Source of the DNA: an uncultured Psychrobacter sp.
GTDB taxonomy: Bacteria; Pseudomonadota; Gammaproteobacteria; Pseudomonadales; Moraxellaceae
Direction: 5' to 3'
Length of the DNA stretch: 64,000 nt
NCBI GenBank assembly: GCA_947495055.1
Contig: CANLXO010000009.1
Location: forward strand, 62,001 to 126,000
Below, piece after piece: positions 61,287 to 64,000 of the stretch. Every line of letters begins with the position of its first letter. Within the stretch, counting starts at the first letter, position 1. The notes under the pieces are model-generated. The model was not told where the DNA came from. It saw nothing but the letters and a program-made list of their open reading frames with translations, and ran no database searches. The position numbers and the translations under genes were made by a program.

Positions 61287-62078
61287 CTACTGCGTGCTTA
61301 CTGAAAAGTACTTATCATTAAGCGCATCATAGGTGCCATCAGCTTTGATATTAGCAAGCGCTTGATTTATTCTACCCTCAAGCTCATCGCCTGGGCGTAC
61401 TGCGATCGCAAAGTTGTCTTTGATATCGATCTCATCGCCTTTTAGCACGTAACCGCTACCAGATTCTGAGCTGAGCCATTCGATAGCAGGCAGCTTGTCA
61501 GAGACCATCGCATCAACGCGACCTGAACCTAAATCTAAGAATGCATTGCTTAGCGTGTCATATAGCATCATATTCGCGTCAGGGTATTCGCCCTCTAGCC
61601 ACTGTGATGAGATAGTAGAGCGCTGCGCGGCGATAGAATTAGTATTGATATCATCAGGGTTACTTGGATCAAAACTGCTGCCCTGTTTGGCTAAAAACAC
61701 TAAAGTGTTGCTAAAATAAGGATCTGTAAAGCTCACTTGCTGCGCCCGCTCTGGCGTCACTGACATCGCCGCCACGATAGCATCGTATTTGCCCGCTTTG
61801 AGTCCTGGGATGATACCATCCCAATCTTGCGCCACAATTTCACAAGTGACTTTCATATCGTCACATATAGCATTAGCCATTTCGACATCAAACCCACCTA
61901 ACGAGCCATCAGCATTGGTATAGTTAAAAGGCGCATAAGCACCTTCTGTTGCCACGCGTAAGATTTCATCGGTATTGGGAGCCGCGTCTACAGGCTCAGC
62001 GCCAGTATCTTGGCTATTACTACAGCCTGATAATGCCAGTGCTGATATCGCTACCAGTGATACAAAAGTCTTTATCAT
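61287..62078 (-). CDS. amino-acid-binding lipoprotein 3 (ArgT/HisJ family)
   Basis: 263 aa. Lipobox ALSGC; the ligand domain has EGAYAPFNYTNADGSLGGFDVEMANAI and AQDWDGIIPGLKAGKYDAIVAAMSVTPERAQQVSFTDPYFS, typical of lysine/arginine/histidine-type binding proteins. I choose the ATG at 62078, with aaggatg properly spaced; the ATG at 62084 overlaps that site. It is the third of three tandem paralogues. Confidence 0.88.
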   Translation of the reverse strand: MIKTFVSLVAISALALSGCSNSQDTGAEPVDAAPNTDEILRVATEGAYAPFNYTNADGSLGGFDVEMANAICDDMKVTCEIVAQDWDGIIPGLKAGKYDAIVAAMSVTPERAQQVSFTDPYFSNTLVFLAKQGSSFDPSNPDDINTNSIAAQRSTISSQWLEGEYPDANMMLYDTLSNAFLDLGSGRVDAMVSDKLPAIEWLSSESGSGYVLKGDEIDIKDNFAIAVRPGDELEGRINQALANIKADGTYDALNDKYFSVSTQ

Positions 62079-62105
62079 GATCATCCTTGATACTCAATCC
62101 AAATA

Positions 62106-63041
62106 TTAGTTAGCCATAGCCTCTGCTTGCTCTTCTTTAGCGATCAGCGCGTTACCCTCTACGCTACCCTCATCGATGACGAGTACTTCTTCGACACTAT
62201 CGTTAGCCGCTTGCTGCGCGGCAGCCGTTGAGCTGGTGCCAAAATAGCTGGCGGTGATTTGCTCATAAGTGCCGTTGTCTTTGAGCTCGCCAAGGGCTTG
62301 ATTGAATTTGGCAACTAAAGGGTCACCTTTACGAAAGCCAATGCCCATCGCGTCTTCATCAGTATTGATCTCAGCGCCTTTGATTTCGTAATCCTGCCCT
62401 GCTGGCGTCTTTAGCCAGTCAATGCCTGTAACTTTGTCCGACATCATTGCGCGTACGCGACCTGATGTAAGATCTAAATAGGCGTTATCTTGAGTATCGT
62501 AGAATTTGATGTCAGCATTTGGATGCTCATCTTGCAAGTACTGTGCAGATACAGTAGAGCGCTGTGAACCGATTGGCTGACCTGCCAAATTATCTATCGT
62601 CAGATCATCGCCTTTTTTGCCGATAAGGACAATACCACTATAAAAGTATGGGTCAGAGAATTCGATAACTTCTTGGCGCTCAGGCGTAATCGACATGCCA
62701 GCGATAATCGCATCGAATTTTTGTGCATTTAGACCCGGTATTAGGCCGTCCCAATCTTGTGAGATTACTTCACAGTCGGCTTTCATTTGCGCGCATAGAG
62801 CATCAATCAGTTCAATCTCATAGCCAATTAATTTGCCATCAGCGTCAGTATAACTAAACGGCTTGTAGCTTGATTCAGTGGCGATTTTGATATTCATTGG
62901 CGCATCGGTAGTCGCCGTATCGACCGCTACTGTCTCATCAGTAGTCGTACTATTATTGCTACAGCCTGCAACCATCAGCATCGCGATACTGACAGGCGCA
63001 AGCCATTTGGCTTTAGATTTTAGTGTGGTTAAGTTTTTCAT
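62106..63041 (-). CDS. amino-acid-binding lipoprotein 2 (ArgT/HisJ family)
   Basis: 311 aa. Lipobox VAGC; core ESSYKPFSYTDADGKLIGYEIELIDAL and SQDWDGLIPGLNAQKFDAIIAGMSITPERQEVIEFSDPYF. Unlike its two neighbours it has an acidic/Ala-rich tail of about 40 residues (AAAQQAANDSVEEVLVIDEG...). It is clearly diverged from the other two copies, so ligand specificity may differ. It has an aagga-type ribosome binding site. Confidence 0.88.
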   Translation of the reverse strand: MKNLTTLKSKAKWLAPVSIAMLMVAGCSNNSTTTDETVAVDTATTDAPMNIKIATESSYKPFSYTDADGKLIGYEIELIDALCAQMKADCEVISQDWDGLIPGLNAQKFDAIIAGMSITPERQEVIEFSDPYFYSGIVLIGKKGDDLTIDNLAGQPIGSQRSTVSAQYLQDEHPNADIKFYDTQDNAYLDLTSGRVRAMMSDKVTGIDWLKTPAGQDYEIKGAEINTDEDAMGIGFRKGDPLVAKFNQALGELKDNGTYEQITASYFGTSSTAAAQQAANDSVEEVLVIDEGSVEGNALIAKEEQAEAMAN

Positions 63042-63055
63042 TGTAGTAAGTCCTT

Positions 63056-63087
63056 AGTATATTGCGTCAAAAGTATATTGCGTCAAA
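63056..63087. repeat. perfect 16-bp tandem duplication
   Basis: agtatattgcgtcaaa occurs twice in direct succession in the gap between the first two binding-protein genes. Confidence 0.9.
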
Positions 63088-63139
63088 TCATAGGTGTGAG
63101 CGAGAGCAGTACTTTTAGAATTAGAATAACTCAATTCAT

Positions 63140-63940
63140 TTACTGACCAAAATTTTCTTGCTCAAGACGTGCCAGCTCACCATTACTACGGATTTCACTA
63201 AGGGCTTTATTAAACTCATCTCTTAACGGATCATCTTTACGAACGGCGATAGCGATGTTGTCATTGTTATCGATCTCATCGCCTACTATACCGAAGCCTT
63301 CAGTATTATCAGCCAGCCATGATTTGACCGAGACTTTTTCGGCGAGGACTGCATTGCTACGACCTGACTTTAGATCCAGATAGGCATTATCATAGTTGTC
63401 ATACAACTGAACGGTATTGCCATCTTTACCTTCATAGTTATCTTGTAGATAAGCGCCAGGAGTGGTTGAACGCTGACCGCCCAAAGTGAGGTCTTTGATC
63501 GCCATAGGATCAAAACCACTGTCGGTATCAGTTAGCCACACCATAGTGTTAGCGAAGTAAGGCTCAGTAAAATCGACTTTGTCTTGGCGCTCAGGAGTGA
63601 TTGACATACCAGCGACGACCGCATCATATTTTTGTGCCAATAGACCTGGGATAATACCGTCCCAATCTTGCGCGACAATCTCGCACTGTGCTTGCATCTG
63701 CTCGCATAGGGCATTGGCGACATCAACATCAAAACCTGACAGACTACCATCAGCATTGGTCATGTTAAAAGGAGGGTAAGCGCCTTCGGTGGCAATACGT
63801 ATGGTCTTAGTCGCGGTATCTGTGGTAGCCGCATCTACGTTGGCGTCAGTAGCAGTCTCATCAGCAGCTGGGCTACATGCCCCAATCAGCATAGCGGTAG
63901 CGACGGTCATCGATGACCACAATAGGCGAGAATTCGACAT
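63140..63940 (-). CDS. amino-acid-binding lipoprotein 1 (ArgT/HisJ family)
   Basis: 266 aa. Lipobox LIGAC; core EGAYPPFNMTNADGSLSGFDVDVANALCEQ and AQDWDGIIPGLLAQKYDAVVAGMSITPERQDKVDFTEPYFA. It is the first of the three tandem genes on the minus strand and has a good ribosome binding site (aaggaatg). The transport ATPase of this system is not visible in the window and may lie beyond the right edge or elsewhere. Confidence 0.9.
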   Translation of the reverse strand: MSNSRLLWSSMTVATAMLIGACSPAADETATDANVDAATTDTATKTIRIATEGAYPPFNMTNADGSLSGFDVDVANALCEQMQAQCEIVAQDWDGIIPGLLAQKYDAVVAGMSITPERQDKVDFTEPYFANTMVWLTDTDSGFDPMAIKDLTLGGQRSTTPGAYLQDNYEGKDGNTVQLYDNYDNAYLDLKSGRSNAVLAEKVSVKSWLADNTEGFGIVGDEIDNNDNIAIAVRKDDPLRDEFNKALSEIRSNGELARLEQENFGQ

Positions 63941-64000
63941 CTTACATTCCTTAGTGTTGAATAAATACGCAAGAATAATGATCTGACATCCATGCCAAAC

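Noticed and set aside
61287..63940. Three binding-protein genes as an assembly duplication
   Set aside because: The three proteins differ throughout and have different lengths and tails, so they are real diverged paralogues.

Overview
The window looks like a chromosomal segment of a Moraxellaceae gammaproteobacterium, most probably Psychrobacter. Three things suggest this: the gene orders (PolB-like exonuclease-rlmD-relA, lepA-lepB-DUF4845-rnc-era-recO, smc-zipA-ligA, birA-coaX), the moderate GC content, and the style of the encoded proteins. This assignment is from recognition only; no database search was possible.

Layout. 1-6.8 kb (+): the end of a PolB-like 3'-5' exonuclease, rlmD, relA, mutM and a small exported protein. 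6.8-10.1 kb (-): typA and an OmpA-family porin. 10.7 kb (+): an orphan FimT/GspH-like minor pilin. 11.3-17.7 kb (-): recO, era, rnc, DUF4845, lepB and lepA. 18.0-19.5 kb (-): tRNA-Met(CAT), the RNase P RNA, a 2[4Fe-4S] ferredoxin and coaD. 19.7-26.5 kb: smpB, a RarD-like exporter divergent from an Lrp/AsnC regulator, a small membrane protein, a YgiQ radical-SAM protein and two lipoproteins.

26.6-28.6 kb is an AT-rich accessory island bounded by roughly 100-bp imperfect inverted repeats. It holds a REP-associated tyrosine transposase (RAYT), several GTAG-headed REP hairpins, two homologous 150-bp paired-REP elements, and a HEPN-like gene with a probable in-frame nonsense codon. 28.7-35.9 kb (-) holds ligA, zipA and smc. 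36.6-38.6 kb (+) is a compact type II restriction-modification operon in the order C-R-M. It has a C-box operator and a hairpin covering the ribosome binding site and start codon of the controller gene.

38.7-41.5 kb: a TauE/SafE permease, birA and coaX. 41.6-50.7 kb (-) is a complete leucine/isovalerate catabolic (liu) operon: acyl-CoA synthetase, MCC beta, methylglutaconyl-CoA hydratase, MCC alpha, HMG-CoA lyase and isovaleryl-CoA dehydrogenase. It has a good sigma70 promoter with palindromes just upstream. A biotin ligase sits close to this biotin-dependent carboxylase. 50.8-55.6 kb (-): a RubB-like FAD oxidoreductase and a gltIJKL glutamate/aspartate ABC transporter. 55.9-58.5 kb: hslO and a large alpha/beta hydrolase. 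58.7-63.9 kb (-): a polar amino-acid ABC system with three tandem paralogous binding lipoproteins, an intra-operon terminator, two permeases and an FAA-family hydrolase. No ATPase for this system lies in the window.

Most of the window is conserved housekeeping sequence. The parts worth a second look are the RAYT island, the C-R-M operon with its leader structure, the palindromic element inside the liu operon, and recurrent 15-17-bp tandem duplications next to genes.
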